Shown here: positions 1 through 8,183 of the stretch, piece after piece
How positions within the stretch are numbered: position 1 is the stretch's first letter
How the letters are laid out: each line of letters begins with the position of its first letter
Assembly (NCBI GenBank): GCA_051984675.1
Contig: JBPYFK010000100.1
Coordinates: 1-64,000 of the forward strand
Direction: 5' to 3'
Length of the DNA stretch: 64,000 nt
From: JBPYFK01 sp051984675
Lineage (GTDB): Bacteria; Actinomycetota; Actinomycetes; Mycobacteriales; Pseudonocardiaceae
Notes under the pieces: model-generated
What the model was told of the DNA's origin: nothing
What the model saw: only the letters and a program-made list of their open reading frames with translations
Databases searched by the model: none
Made by a program: the position numbers and the translations under genes

Positions 1-677
1 GCGGGTTCCGGTTGCGTCCCGGATTGCTGGTCCTGCGGTGGCTCGTTGACCGCACGGGGACCAAGACCGCGTTCCGCGGCCAAGTCATGGCGATTCCCGT
101 CGAGGAGATCGCCGGACTGGGCAATCCCTTGCTGCCCATGCCCACACCTCGACCGGAACGCATCGGCCCGTTACCGGCTCCTCAGGTCGCAAGCGAAGGG
201 AGCGAGCCGGTCAGCGCGACTGACGCGCCCGCCCCGTCAGCCGTGCCAGTGTCCGGCGCGCTGGAACACGCGGAAAGTGAAGATGAGCCCACTGGCCGCA
301 TCAGCGTGAACAACCCGGCCGAGCCTCTGGAGCGCGCCGATGCGGTTTCCAGTGAGGGCACCCCTGCCAACAACGGGAGCCACGACGCCGGACAGCTGGA
401 TGCCACGTCCCAGCAGATACCCGTCGCTGCCCTCACACGCAGCGATAACGGTGCCTCGCCCGTGTCGGACGCACCGGTGACCGACGCTGACAAACGCGCG
501 GCTGCCCGACGTGACTATCTCGCGTCGCTGGAGCGGCACAAACCTGTCACCGGCGCACAGCTAGGCGCACGCTACGGCTTCAGCGCGCGCTGGGGCCGCG
601 AACAGATCAAAGCCGCTCGCCAAGTAGCTCAGCACGAACAGCATTCCGAACTGGTCTCCGCGGCCCGAAGCGCCTAA
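1..677 (+). CDS. C-terminal part of a mobile-element (conjugative-element type) protein, 5' truncated by window
   Basis: The frame is open from the first base to a stop at 677, so the true start probably lies outside the window; a TTG at 12 is the first in-window start codon. The start of the visible protein is hydrophobic/basic. A long low-complexity Pro/Ser/Ala/Asp-rich linker follows, and the last ~55 residues (about 165-215) are charged and end in a helix-turn-helix-like segment (ARRDYLASLERHKPVTGAQL, then LGARYGFSARWGREQIKAAR). That tail resembles the C-terminus of transfer or replication proteins of actinomycete integrative and conjugative elements (SpdB/DUF2637-like), but the assignment is from memory of the family. 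It runs toward the 3' end of a tRNA-Val gene 100 bp away, the usual attachment position of such elements. It could be another plasmid-type DNA-binding protein. Confidence 0.45.
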   Translation, partial: GFRLRPGLLVLRWLVDRTGTKTAFRGQVMAIPVEEIAGLGNPLLPMPTPRPERIGPLPAPQVASEGSEPVSATDAPAPSAVPVSGALEHAESEDEPTGRISVNNPAEPLERADAVSSEGTPANNGSHDAGQLDATSQQIPVAALTRSDNGASPVSDAPVTDADKRAAARRDYLASLERHKPVTGAQLGARYGFSARWGREQIKAARQVAQHEQHSELVSAARSA

Positions 678-777
678 TCACCCAAAGCCTGCTAGGAAAA
701 CGAGCGCTGTTCGCACCAGCAACAGCGTCCAAATCCGCTCAACGGCGACCGCTGTTTGATGACAACGCTGACTTGAG

Positions 778-849
778 TGCGCGATACTGGGATCGAACCA
801 GTGACCTCTACCGTGTCAAGGTAGCGCTCTCCCGCTGAGCTAATCGCGC
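778..849 (-). tRNA. tRNA-Val (anticodon GAC)
   Basis: Read on the minus strand this folds as a full cloverleaf. The acceptor stem is GCGCGAT with ATCGCGC, the D arm is GCTC..GAGC, the anticodon stem is CTACC/GGTAG around loop TTGACAC (anticodon GAC, valine), and the T arm is ACTGG-TTCGATC-CCAGT. The discriminator base is A at 778 and CCA is not encoded. Its 3' end points left, toward the presumed mobile-element gene, which is the orientation expected if an element sits in the tRNA 3' end. Confidence 0.97.
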
Positions 850-984
850 CCTTCGCCGCGCTCGGCGGCGCCGCGGAGAGCATAGCGTGATCCACTCGCG
901 CGGGGCGCGCCCCCTCCCCGGCGCTGCGGCGTGGTGCCGGCCCGATCTGGGGAGATCGCGAATACGCCCGCTACCCTCGGCACC

Positions 985-1782
985 GTGCTGACCGTTTCCA
1001 CCGTCAACGTCAACGGCCTGCGAGCCGCCGCCAAGAAGGGTTTCATCGAGTGGCTGGAGGCCACCGAGGCCGACGTGGTGTGCCTCCAGGAGACCCGGGC
1101 GGAGCCGGAGCAGCTCACTGCCGCCGTCCGCGAGCCGGAGCACTGGCACGCCGTGTTCGCCCCGAGCGAGGTCAAAGGGCGCAATGGCGTCGCGATCTAC
1201 AGCCGGAGCGAGCCGCAGGCCGTCCGGGTCGGCTTCGACGGTGGCGAGTTCGAGAACAGCGGTCGGTACCTGGAGATCGAACTGCCGGACGTGGTGGTCG
1301 CGAGCCTGTACCTGCCCAGCGGAGAGGTGGGCACCGAGCGCCAGGACGAGAAGGAACGTTTCATGGCCGCGTTCCTGCCTTATCTCCACGAGCTGCGGGA
1401 GAAGGCCCAGGCGAGCGGGTGCGAGGTGCTGGTGTGCGGGGACTGGAACATCGCCCACCGCGAGGTTGACCTGAAGAACTGGAAGGCCAACCAGCGCTCC
1501 TCGGGCTTCCTCCCGGCGGAACGGGCCTGGCTGACCAGCGTGTTCGACGAGGCAGGCTACGTCGACGTCGTCCGGCGGCTGCACCCGGAGGGGCCGGGGC
1601 CGTACTCCTGGTGGTCGTACCGGGGGAGAGCGTTCGACAACGACTCGGGCTGGCGGATCGACTACCACGCGGCCACCGAGGGGCTCGCGTCTCGCGCTGT
1701 GGAGGCAAAGGTGGAGCGTGCGCCCTCGTACGACCAGCGCTGGTCCGACCACGCCCCGGTGACGGTGACGTTCGCGATTTGA
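985..1782 (+). CDS. xth: Exodeoxyribonuclease III (AP endonuclease family)
   Basis: This 265-residue protein of the endonuclease/exonuclease/phosphatase fold acts in base-excision repair, cutting at abasic sites and removing 3' blocking groups. All hallmark motifs are present: NVNGLRAA at the N-terminus, LQET with the metal-binding Glu near residue 36, GDWN near 152 and SDHAPV with the catalytic His near 255. Length matches ExoIII/ExoA (about 260-270). The GTG at 985 is preferred because the conserved fold begins directly there; the frame is open to an ATG at 931, but the extra residues are not family-like. It stands alone between the tRNA and a degraded gene, with no neighbour suggesting a special role. 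Confidence 0.92.
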   Translation: MLTVSTVNVNGLRAAAKKGFIEWLEATEADVVCLQETRAEPEQLTAAVREPEHWHAVFAPSEVKGRNGVAIYSRSEPQAVRVGFDGGEFENSGRYLEIELPDVVVASLYLPSGEVGTERQDEKERFMAAFLPYLHELREKAQASGCEVLVCGDWNIAHREVDLKNWKANQRSSGFLPAERAWLTSVFDEAGYVDVVRRLHPEGPGPYSWWSYRGRAFDNDSGWRIDYHAATEGLASRAVEAKVERAPSYDQRWSDHAPVTVTFAI

Positions 1783-1867
1783 GCGTAGCCGCTGGATCTG
1801 CAGCGGATGTGCGGAAGCAGAGACAGAGCCTTCCCACGTTCCAGCCGCACCCGAAGGCCAAGGGCCA

Positions 1868-2254
1868 GTGTTGGAGTACTACCGCGAGTCGAAGCGGAGC
1901 GCATGGCTCTCCGCGCCGCTGCCGGTTGCGGTGCTTCTTGGTTCGGCAGAGCGGCACGGTGGCCTCGCCGCGCTTTCCTCCTGGTTCACATGGCTGATTG
2001 CCTGTATCGTTGTTGCCTTCATCGCCTATAAAGGTCGTTCAGACGTGTTGACGGCAGGGGCGGACTGGGTCCAGTTCAACAATCACTGGGTACGGACATA
2101 GGAACTCGGCAGCGTCCGATACGTGGCGCGCGCCATGGGAACCAGATTCGCGCTCGTGTTCAAGGACAAAACGGCGCCGAAGTCAATCGCGCAGCACGAA
2201 CCCAGTTTCCTGGCCTCGCGGCAGACAGCCCCCCGAAGCGCCACGAACGAATAG
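1868..2254 (+). pseudogene. Broken small membrane protein gene (in-frame TAG)
   Basis: From a GTG at 1868 the frame gives 77 residues: MLEYYRESKRSAWLS, a hydrophobic segment around residues 38-53 (LIACIVVAFIAY), then TAGADWVQFNNHWVRT, where a TAG at 2099-2101 stops it. The same frame then continues for 50 more codons (ELGSVRYVARAMGTRFALVF, then KDKT...) to a TAG at 2252-2254. The join HWVRT-stop-ELGSVR looks like an uninterrupted PH-like beta-strand domain (HWVRTYEL.SVR) of a common actinobacterial hypothetical membrane protein, so TAG probably replaced a Tyr codon. The last ~25 residues no longer look family-like, suggesting further decay. If expressed, only a one-TM stub is made. Recognition of the family is from memory. 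Confidence 0.55.
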
Positions 2255-2373
2255 TGGGCGAACCCGACCCACCGGCAACCCGCCTCCCCGGCGTCGCACA
2301 TCACGGATGGTCGTGCCGATCACTTTCGAGGTAGGATCGTCCCCTCTACAAGCGAGTCGCAGGGAGGACGGCT

Positions 2374-2559
2374 ATGGCGGAGAAGGACAAGATCGACGAG
2401 GTTGTCAGCAATATTAAGGACCAACTAGGCAAGCTCACGAGCGACGGGACCAAGCGCAAGGCGCAGCGCAAAATCGCCAAGGCCAGCAAGGCTGCGGAAA
2501 AAGCCATTGACAAGGCCGCTGACAAGGCGAAGAAGGCTGCGAAGAAGGCGCGCGGTTAG
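2374..2559 (+). CDS. Small Lys/Ala-rich basic protein, unknown function
   Basis: This is a 61-residue protein starting at ATG 2374 behind a good ribosome site (GGGAGGA about 8 nt upstream). The N-terminal half is mixed-charge and probably helical (MAEKDKIDEVVSNIKDQLGK). The C-terminal half is a run of Lys/Ala helix repeats (KAAEKAIDKAADKAKKAAKK) like histone-H1-type or HU-extension tails. No known enzyme motif is visible. The gene is monocistronic: 73% G+C DNA gives way to a clear terminator 15 bp after the stop. A nucleic-acid or membrane-binding helix is plausible but unproven. Confidence 0.75.
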   Translation: MAEKDKIDEVVSNIKDQLGKLTSDGTKRKAQRKIAKASKAAEKAIDKAADKAKKAAKKARG

Positions 2560-2573
2560 GGCCCGAACAAAAA

Positions 2574-2605
2574 GCCCCTCCCCAGCCACTAAGGTCAGGA
2601 GGGGC
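2574..2605 (+). terminator. Intrinsic-type terminator after the Lys/Ala-rich gene
   Basis: Perfect 8-bp inverted repeat GCCCCTCC (2574-2581) and GGAGGGGC (2598-2605) separated by 16 nt and followed by ATTTT. It lies 15 bp downstream of the small gene's stop codon. Confidence 0.7.
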
Positions 2606-2753
2606 ATTTTGTGGTAGAAGACTGGAGTTTTCGTCGGGCAGAGATAAACAACAAGGCACGCCAAAATATTCCCTCGTTGAGCGTGATGTAGATCGCGTTT
2701 CGCGGCCTCTGCGGAGGATGCGGTAGCCACATGCTCGACCTAGAGTCAGTGGG

Positions 2754-5345
2754 ATGGCCGTTGATCTCGCAATGACCCCACCGGAGCCGGCGCCCAGCGC
2801 TTCCGCGCTGCGCCGGGCGTTGCGGCGTGCCGCCGACGGCGTGAACCTCGACGCGACTGAGGCCGCGGTCCTGCTGCACGCCCGCGGCGATGATCTGGAG
2901 CAGTTGCTGGCCGCTGCCGCGCGAGTGCGGGACGCGCACCTGGTGGCGGAGGGACGGCCAGGCGTGGTGACCTACAGCAGGAACGCCTTCATCCCACTGA
3001 CCCGGCTCTGCCGGGACCGGTGCCACTACTGCACGTTCGCCACGGTCCCGCACCGCGTCGACTCGCCGTTCCTGGAACGCGACGAGGTCCTGGAGATCGC
3101 GCGGCAGGCGGCTGCGGCCGGTTGCAAGGAAGCACTGTTCACGATGGGCGACCGGCCGGAGGATCGCTGGCAGGTAGCCACCGAGTGGCTCTCCGCGCGC
3201 GGCTATTCATCCACAGTGGACTATCTGCGATCCTGTGCCATCGCGGTCCTGGAAGAGACCGGCCTGCTGCCGCACCTCAACCCGGGAGTGCTGAGCTGGT
3301 CCGAGCTCTCCCGGCTCAAGCCGGTCGCCCCCAGCATGGGCATGATGCTGGAAACCACCGCTGAGCGATTGTGGAGCGAGCAGGGGCAGCCGCACTACGC
3401 GAGTCCAGACAAGCAGCCGGCTGTCCGAGTGCGGGCGCTGACCGACGCTGGCCGTGTCGGAGTCCCGTTCACCAGCGGCATCCTCATCGGTATCGGCGAG
3501 ACGAAGGCCGAGCGCGCGGAGTCGCTGCTCGCGCTGCGCAGCAGTGCTCGCCAGTACGGCCATCTGCAGGAAGTCATCGTGCAGAACTTCCGCGCCAAGC
3601 CGGGAACCGCGATGCAGGCGATGCCCGATGCCGACCTCGACGATCTCGCGGCCACGATCGCGGTCGCCCGGCTCGTCATGCCGTCGGCGGTCAGCGTGCA
3701 GGCGCCGCCAAACCTGGTCGGTGACGAGCACCTACTCATGCTGCGCGCCGGTATTGACGACTGGGGCGGGGTGTCCCCGACGACCCCGGACCACGTGAAC
3801 CCCGAGCGGCCGTGGCCGCGGATCGACGAGCTGGCCGCGCAGACCGAGGCCGCGGGTTTCCAGCTGCGCGAGCGCCTGACGGCCTACCCCCGGTACGTGC
3901 GTGCCGGGCTGGCCGGGGACAGCACGCAGTGGCTGGACCAGCGAGTCGTCGCGCATGTCCGCGCTCTGGCCACATCGGACGGTCTCGCCCAGGAGGATGC
4001 CGAGGTCGTGGGCCGCCCGTGGCAGGAACCCGACGGCGGCTTCGAGTCCACCGGCCGCACCGACCTGCACGCCGCTATCGACGTCGACGGCCGCACCGCG
4101 GACCGGCGCGGCGACTTCGACACGGTGTATGGCGACTGGGACGAACTGCGCCAGCAACTACCCACCAGGGCCGGCACCGGAGCTCCCGAGCGTCTGGACG
4201 GCGACGTCCGGGAAAGCCTGCGCATCGCCTCCGAGGACCCTGCCGCCTTGCTCCACGCGTCCCACGCCGACGCCGCGATGACCCTGCTGACCTGCGATGG
4301 CGCGGCGCTGGACGAGCTCGCCCGGATCGCTGACGACCTGCGCCGCGACGTCGCCGGCGACGACGTCACCTACGTCGTCAACCGCAACATCAACTTCTCG
4401 AACGTCTGCTACGTCGGCTGCCGCTTCTGCGCCTTCGCGCAACGCGAGCGGGACTCGGACGCCTACCGCCTGTCCCCGGAGGAGGTCGCGGACCGGGCAG
4501 AGGAAGCCTGGAACCTGGGGGCCACCGAAGTCTGCATGCAAGGCGGGATCGACCCGAAACTGGCCGTCGGCGGGTACGCCGAGTTGGTGCGGGCCGTCAA
4601 GGCGCGGGTGCCGGGAATGCATGTGCACGCGTTCAGCCCGATGGAGGTCGTCAGCGCGGCGGCGAAGGCCGGTGTGAGCGTCGAGGAGTGGCTGACCGGG
4701 CTACGCGACGCCGGGTTGGACAGCGTCCCCGGCACGGCCGCGGAAATCCTGGACGACGAGGTGCGCTGGGTGCTGACCAAGGGCAAGCTGCCGGCTGCCG
4801 AGTGGATCGACGTGATCACGACCGCACACCGGCTGGGCATCCCGTCGTCGGCGACGATGATGTACGGGCACGTCGACACGCCGGAGCACTGGCTCGGGCA
4901 CCTGCGCACCCTCGCACGGGTGCAGGACACGGCCACCGAGAACGGCGTGCGGGGGTTCACCGAGTTCGTGCCGCTGCCGTTCGTGCACCACAACGCGCCG
5001 ATCTACCTCGCCGGCCTGGCCCGGCCCGGGCCGACCCGTAGGGACAACCGGGCGGTGCACGCCATGGCGCGGGTGGCGCTGCACGGGCGGATCGACAACG
5101 TCCAGTGCTCGTGGGTCAAGCTCGGGGACCAGGGGACGTCCGAGGTGCTCACCGGCGGCGCGAACGACCTCGGCGGCACCCTCATGGAGGAGACGATCAG
5201 CCGGATGGCCGGTTCCGAGCACGGGTCGGCCCGCACGGTCGAGCAGTTGCACGCCCTCGCGGCCAGGGTGGGTCGGCCGGCACGGCAGCGGACCACGACC
5301 TACGGGCGTGCCGGGATCGTTCAGCTCGGCGTGTCAGCGACCTGA
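2754..5345 (+). CDS. fbiC: Bifunctional FO synthase (7,8-didemethyl-8-hydroxy-5-deazariboflavin synthase)
   Basis: FbiC makes the deazaflavin chromophore FO of coenzyme F420 from tyrosine and the pyrimidine 5-amino-6-ribitylaminouracil. The 863-residue protein is the actinobacterial fusion of CofG (N-terminal half) and CofH (C-terminal half). Each half carries a radical-SAM CxxxCxxC cluster motif: C86/C90/C93 in CRDRCHYC, and about C552/C556/C559 in CYVGCRFC. The linker between the halves lies near residues 400-500. Length matches other FbiC proteins (about 840-880). The ATG at 2754 follows a spacer without a strong Shine-Dalgarno sequence, and ATG 2772 is an alternative. It is monocistronic. 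Its presence means the host makes F420. Confidence 0.96.
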   Translation: MAVDLAMTPPEPAPSASALRRALRRAADGVNLDATEAAVLLHARGDDLEQLLAAAARVRDAHLVAEGRPGVVTYSRNAFIPLTRLCRDRCHYCTFATVPHRVDSPFLERDEVLEIARQAAAAGCKEALFTMGDRPEDRWQVATEWLSARGYSSTVDYLRSCAIAVLEETGLLPHLNPGVLSWSELSRLKPVAPSMGMMLETTAERLWSEQGQPHYASPDKQPAVRVRALTDAGRVGVPFTSGILIGIGETKAERAESLLALRSSARQYGHLQEVIVQNFRAKPGTAMQAMPDADLDDLAATIAVARLVMPSAVSVQAPPNLVGDEHLLMLRAGIDDWGGVSPTTPDHVNPERPWPRIDELAAQTEAAGFQLRERLTAYPRYVRAGLAGDSTQWLDQRVVAHVRALATSDGLAQEDAEVVGRPWQEPDGGFESTGRTDLHAAIDVDGRTADRRGDFDTVYGDWDELRQQLPTRAGTGAPERLDGDVRESLRIASEDPAALLHASHADAAMTLLTCDGAALDELARIADDLRRDVAGDDVTYVVNRNINFSNVCYVGCRFCAFAQRERDSDAYRLSPEEVADRAEEAWNLGATEVCMQGGIDPKLAVGGYAELVRAVKARVPGMHVHAFSPMEVVSAAAKAGVSVEEWLTGLRDAGLDSVPGTAAEILDDEVRWVLTKGKLPAAEWIDVITTAHRLGIPSSATMMYGHVDTPEHWLGHLRTLARVQDTATENGVRGFTEFVPLPFVHHNAPIYLAGLARPGPTRRDNRAVHAMARVALHGRIDNVQCSWVKLGDQGTSEVLTGGANDLGGTLMEETISRMAGSEHGSARTVEQLHALAARVGRPARQRTTTYGRAGIVQLGVSAT

Positions 5346-5712
5346 CCGCATCCCCGCGTGACCGCCTTGCCGGCGGTTTCTGGCCTGCTTCGACTCTGGA
5401 GACACGGGCGGAATGCCCGCAACGTCTGATTCGATTCCGTAACGATCACGCACGGGTGCGAGCTACGTGGGGTGGCATCCGGTCACCATGAGCTGCTGGC
5501 GGCTCCCTCGTTGGGGCTTGACCAGCGTTTCTCTGGGGTCGGTAGAACAGGGAACCCCGTGTGAGCGCGCGACTACTGGACCCTATGATCGCTGCGCTGG
5601 TCCTCAGCTTGGCCGTTTGCGTTACGGAATGGCCACTGTTCGACACCGTTCGGGGGCACCCTAGGATAGGCGCGGCCCGAACGGGGGACATCCGTCAAGG
5701 GAGGCAACGCTC
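5346..5712. other. Intergenic region between fbiC and the small exported protein
   Basis: This stretch holds no convincing gene. A weak hairpin (ACCGCC/GGCGGT) sits just after fbiC at about 5358-5374 and may terminate it. The last ~100 bases are less GC-rich and probably carry the promoter of the gene starting at 5713. I see no riboswitch or tRNA. Confidence 0.5.
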
Positions 5713-5961
5713 GTGCGTAGCCGAGTGGCTCGCGCCTGCGCGCGCGTTTCCGCCGTGCTGGTCCCCGTGCTGTGCGGCGGAACCGCAACGGCCTACGCGG
5801 CCGACGGGCAGGCTCTGCCGGAACCTCAGAGTGGCCCGCTGGAGGCCCTCGGCGGGCCGGTCGGTCTCACCGCTGTCGTGCTCGGCGTCATCGGCATGGT
5901 CGTGGGCGCGTTCCGCCGCAAGAAGGCACCAACCCAGCCTGCGAACGAACGCCGCGGCTAG
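5713..5961 (+). CDS. Small exported single-pass membrane protein, unknown function
   Basis: An 82-residue protein from GTG 5713, preceded by GGGAGG at a good distance. It has a classic signal peptide (MRSRVARACARVSAVLVPVL...AYA, cleavage likely after AYAADG), a short outside segment rich in Pro/Gly, one transmembrane helix (GLTAVVLGVIGMVVGAF) and a positive C-terminal tail (RRKKAP) on the cytoplasmic side. Topology is therefore N-out, C-in after processing. No family is recognised. It ends 82 bp before trpS and may share its transcript. Confidence 0.75.
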   Translation: MRSRVARACARVSAVLVPVLCGGTATAYAADGQALPEPQSGPLEALGGPVGLTAVVLGVIGMVVGAFRRKKAPTQPANERRG

Positions 5962-6043
5962 CTGGCAGCTGCCGGCACGGCAGCGGTTTGTCGCGAGTAC
6001 CTGGCCCACCACGCGGGTCGGGTCCTCTGCGAGAATCGCGTGC

Positions 6044-7081
6044 GTGAGCAGCGAGAGTCCCGCCATCCAGACTTCCCGGTCGGCCCGGCCGCGCGTGCTG
6101 TCCGGCATCCAGCCCACCGCCGACTCTTTCCATCTCGGCAACTATTTGGGCGCGCTCCGGGAATGGGTCGTCATGCAGGACTCCCACGACGCTTTTTACT
6201 GCATCGTGGATCTGCACGCCATCACCATCGAGCACGACCCCGAGCAGTTGCGTGAGCGGACCCGCGTGTCCGCCGCCCAGCTCCTGGCGCTGGGCATCGA
6301 CCCGGACCGCTCGACCCTGTTCGTGCAGAGCCACGTCCCCGAGCACACCCAGCTGGGTTGGGTGCTGGAATGCATGACCGGCTACGGCGAGGCCGGCCGG
6401 ATGACCCAGTTCAAAGACAAGGCAGCGCGCCAGGAAGCCGAGCACGTCAGCGTCGGATTGTTCACCTACCCCGTGCTGCAGGCCGCGGACATCCTGCTGT
6501 ACCAGGCGGACGCGGTGCCGGTGGGTGAGGACCAGCGCCAGCACCTGGAACTCACCCGGAACCTCGCGGGTCGGTTCAACTCCCGCTTCGGCAAGACGTT
6601 CACGGTGCCCGCCGCGCACATCCCGGAGTCCACGGCGAAGATCTTCGACTTGCAGTCCCCGGAGTCGAAGATGAGCAAGTCCGTGCCCTCCGGTGTGGTC
6701 GAGTTGATGGAGGACCCGAAGCGCTCCGCGAAGAAGATCCGCTCCGCGGTCACCGACAGCGGGCGGGAGGTCCAGTACGACCCGGAGAACAAGGCCGGTG
6801 TCAGCAACCTCCTGGTGATCTACTCCGCGCTGGACGGACGCGGCGTCGGCCAGCTCGAAGCCGACTACGAGGGCAAGGGGTACGGCGACCTCAAGAAGGA
6901 TCTCGCGCAGGTCGTGGTCGACTTCGTGACACCGTTCCAGCAGAAGGTCCGGGCCTACCTCGACGATCCCGCTGAGCTGGACAAGGTGCTGTCCAAGGGT
7001 GCGGAACGCGCCCGCGAGGTCGCCGGGCGGACGCTGCGTAGCGCATTCGATCGAGTGGGATTCCTCCCGCCGGCGGACTGA
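6044..7081 (+). CDS. trpS: Tryptophanyl-tRNA synthetase
   Basis: This is a class I aminoacyl-tRNA synthetase that charges tRNA-Trp. The 345-residue protein shows GIQPTADSFHLGNYLGAL (the HIGH-like signature, near residue 20-35) and the KMSKS loop near residue 209. Length fits the family (330-350). The GTG at 6044 is chosen because the conserved region starts ~16 residues later; the same frame is open far upstream over the previous small gene, which is a shadow. A C-terminal helical anticodon-binding region is intact. In M. tuberculosis trpS (Rv3336c) also neighbours a YihY-type membrane protein gene, as here. Confidence 0.96.
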   Translation: MSSESPAIQTSRSARPRVLSGIQPTADSFHLGNYLGALREWVVMQDSHDAFYCIVDLHAITIEHDPEQLRERTRVSAAQLLALGIDPDRSTLFVQSHVPEHTQLGWVLECMTGYGEAGRMTQFKDKAARQEAEHVSVGLFTYPVLQAADILLYQADAVPVGEDQRQHLELTRNLAGRFNSRFGKTFTVPAAHIPESTAKIFDLQSPESKMSKSVPSGVVELMEDPKRSAKKIRSAVTDSGREVQYDPENKAGVSNLLVIYSALDGRGVGQLEADYEGKGYGDLKKDLAQVVVDFVTPFQQKVRAYLDDPAELDKVLSKGAERAREVAGRTLRSAFDRVGFLPPAD

Positions 7082-7161
7082 GCCGATCCGGCGGAAGGTA
7101 GCCTCCAGCGCCACTGGTTGATCATCGATCTTGCCCGTCCGTGGCGCGCTGGAGGTGACCC

Positions 7162-8178
7162 GTGGAGTCGACGTCCGACGCGGAGGCGAAGCCGGGCAGG
7201 CTGGAGCTGCTGCGGCGGAAGTACCCATGGCTGGACCGGCTGATCCGTGCCGGGGTGCGGTACCAGGAGCAGTACGGGGACTTCTACGCCGCCGCGATCA
7301 CCTACTTCAGCGTGCTCGCGCTCGTCCCGCTGCTGATGATCGCGTTCGCGGCGGCCGGGTTCGTGCTCGCTGGGAACCCGGCACTGCTGGGGGAGCTGCG
7401 CGCCGCCATCACCCAGGCGGTCCCGGACCCGGCGCTGGGCGGGATGCTCAATGCCGTGGTCGACCAGGCGATCGGCAGCGCTGGCACGGTCGGTGCCATC
7501 GGACTCCTGGTCGCCCTGTACTCCGGGCTGGGCTGGATGACCAGCTTGCGGGATGCGTTGAGCGCGCAGTGGAGCCAGCAACCGCCGGAACAGCCGATGC
7601 TTCGCCGCTTGGTCGTTGATCTGCTGTCGCTGATCGGGCTGGGACTGGCGTTGGGCATCTCGTTCGGCCTCAGCGCGCTCGTCGGTGGCGCGGGGCGGTG
7701 GGCTCTGGCTGCCATGGGTCTGGGCCACACGCCCGCGGCCGGGATCGTGTTACAGGTGCTGGCGGTGGCGCTGTCGCTGGTGGCGAACTGGCTGGTGTTC
7801 CTGTGGGTGCTGTCCCGGCTGCCGCGCCAACCCGTGACCCTGCGCAGCGCCGTGTGGGGAGCGCTGTTCGCGGCGATCGGGTTCGAGGTGCTCAAGCAGG
7901 TGGGCGTGATCTACCTGGAGTCCGTGACGCGGTCGCCGTCGGGAGCCGCATTCGGTCCGATCCTGGGGCTCATGGTGTTCGCCTACCTCATGTCCCGGTT
8001 CGTCCTCTTCGTCACGGCTTGGACGGCCAGCTCGCACGACAACCTCGCGCTGGTGCCGCCGTCACCGCCGGGGCCGGCGATCATCCGCCCGGTGGTGCAG
8101 CTGCGTTCCAGCCGTGGCATGACCGCCAGCTCCTTCGGTCTGGGTGCCGTCGCCGGCTGGCTACTCCGTCGCCGCTAA
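7162..8178 (+). CDS. YihY/BrkB family inner-membrane protein
   Basis: A 338-residue polytopic protein from GTG 7162 with a strong GGAGGTG upstream. The conserved N-terminus (YQEQYGDFYAAAITYFSVLA) and about six transmembrane helices match the YihY/BrkB (formerly RNase BN) family; the homologue next to trpS in mycobacteria is Rv3335c. The final ~60 residues lose hydrophobicity and end in RRR. Function in the family is unsettled (possible transport or envelope role), and the old ribonuclease annotation is not supported. It converges on the LysR gene with only 5 bp between stop codons. Confidence 0.88.
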   Translation: MESTSDAEAKPGRLELLRRKYPWLDRLIRAGVRYQEQYGDFYAAAITYFSVLALVPLLMIAFAAAGFVLAGNPALLGELRAAITQAVPDPALGGMLNAVVDQAIGSAGTVGAIGLLVALYSGLGWMTSLRDALSAQWSQQPPEQPMLRRLVVDLLSLIGLGLALGISFGLSALVGGAGRWALAAMGLGHTPAAGIVLQVLAVALSLVANWLVFLWVLSRLPRQPVTLRSAVWGALFAAIGFEVLKQVGVIYLESVTRSPSGAAFGPILGLMVFAYLMSRFVLFVTAWTASSHDNLALVPPSPPGPAIIRPVVQLRSSRGMTASSFGLGAVAGWLLRRR

Positions 8179-8183
8179 GGGGT

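Noticed and set aside
5346..5712. Possible F420-related riboswitch or RNA before the small exported gene
   Set aside because: No conserved pairing, only a weak hairpin after fbiC; nothing to support an RNA element.
5561..6043. N-terminal extension of trpS over the small exported protein
   Set aside because: Non-conserved residues in the wrong frame of the signal-peptide gene at 5713; trpS family begins at GTG 6044.
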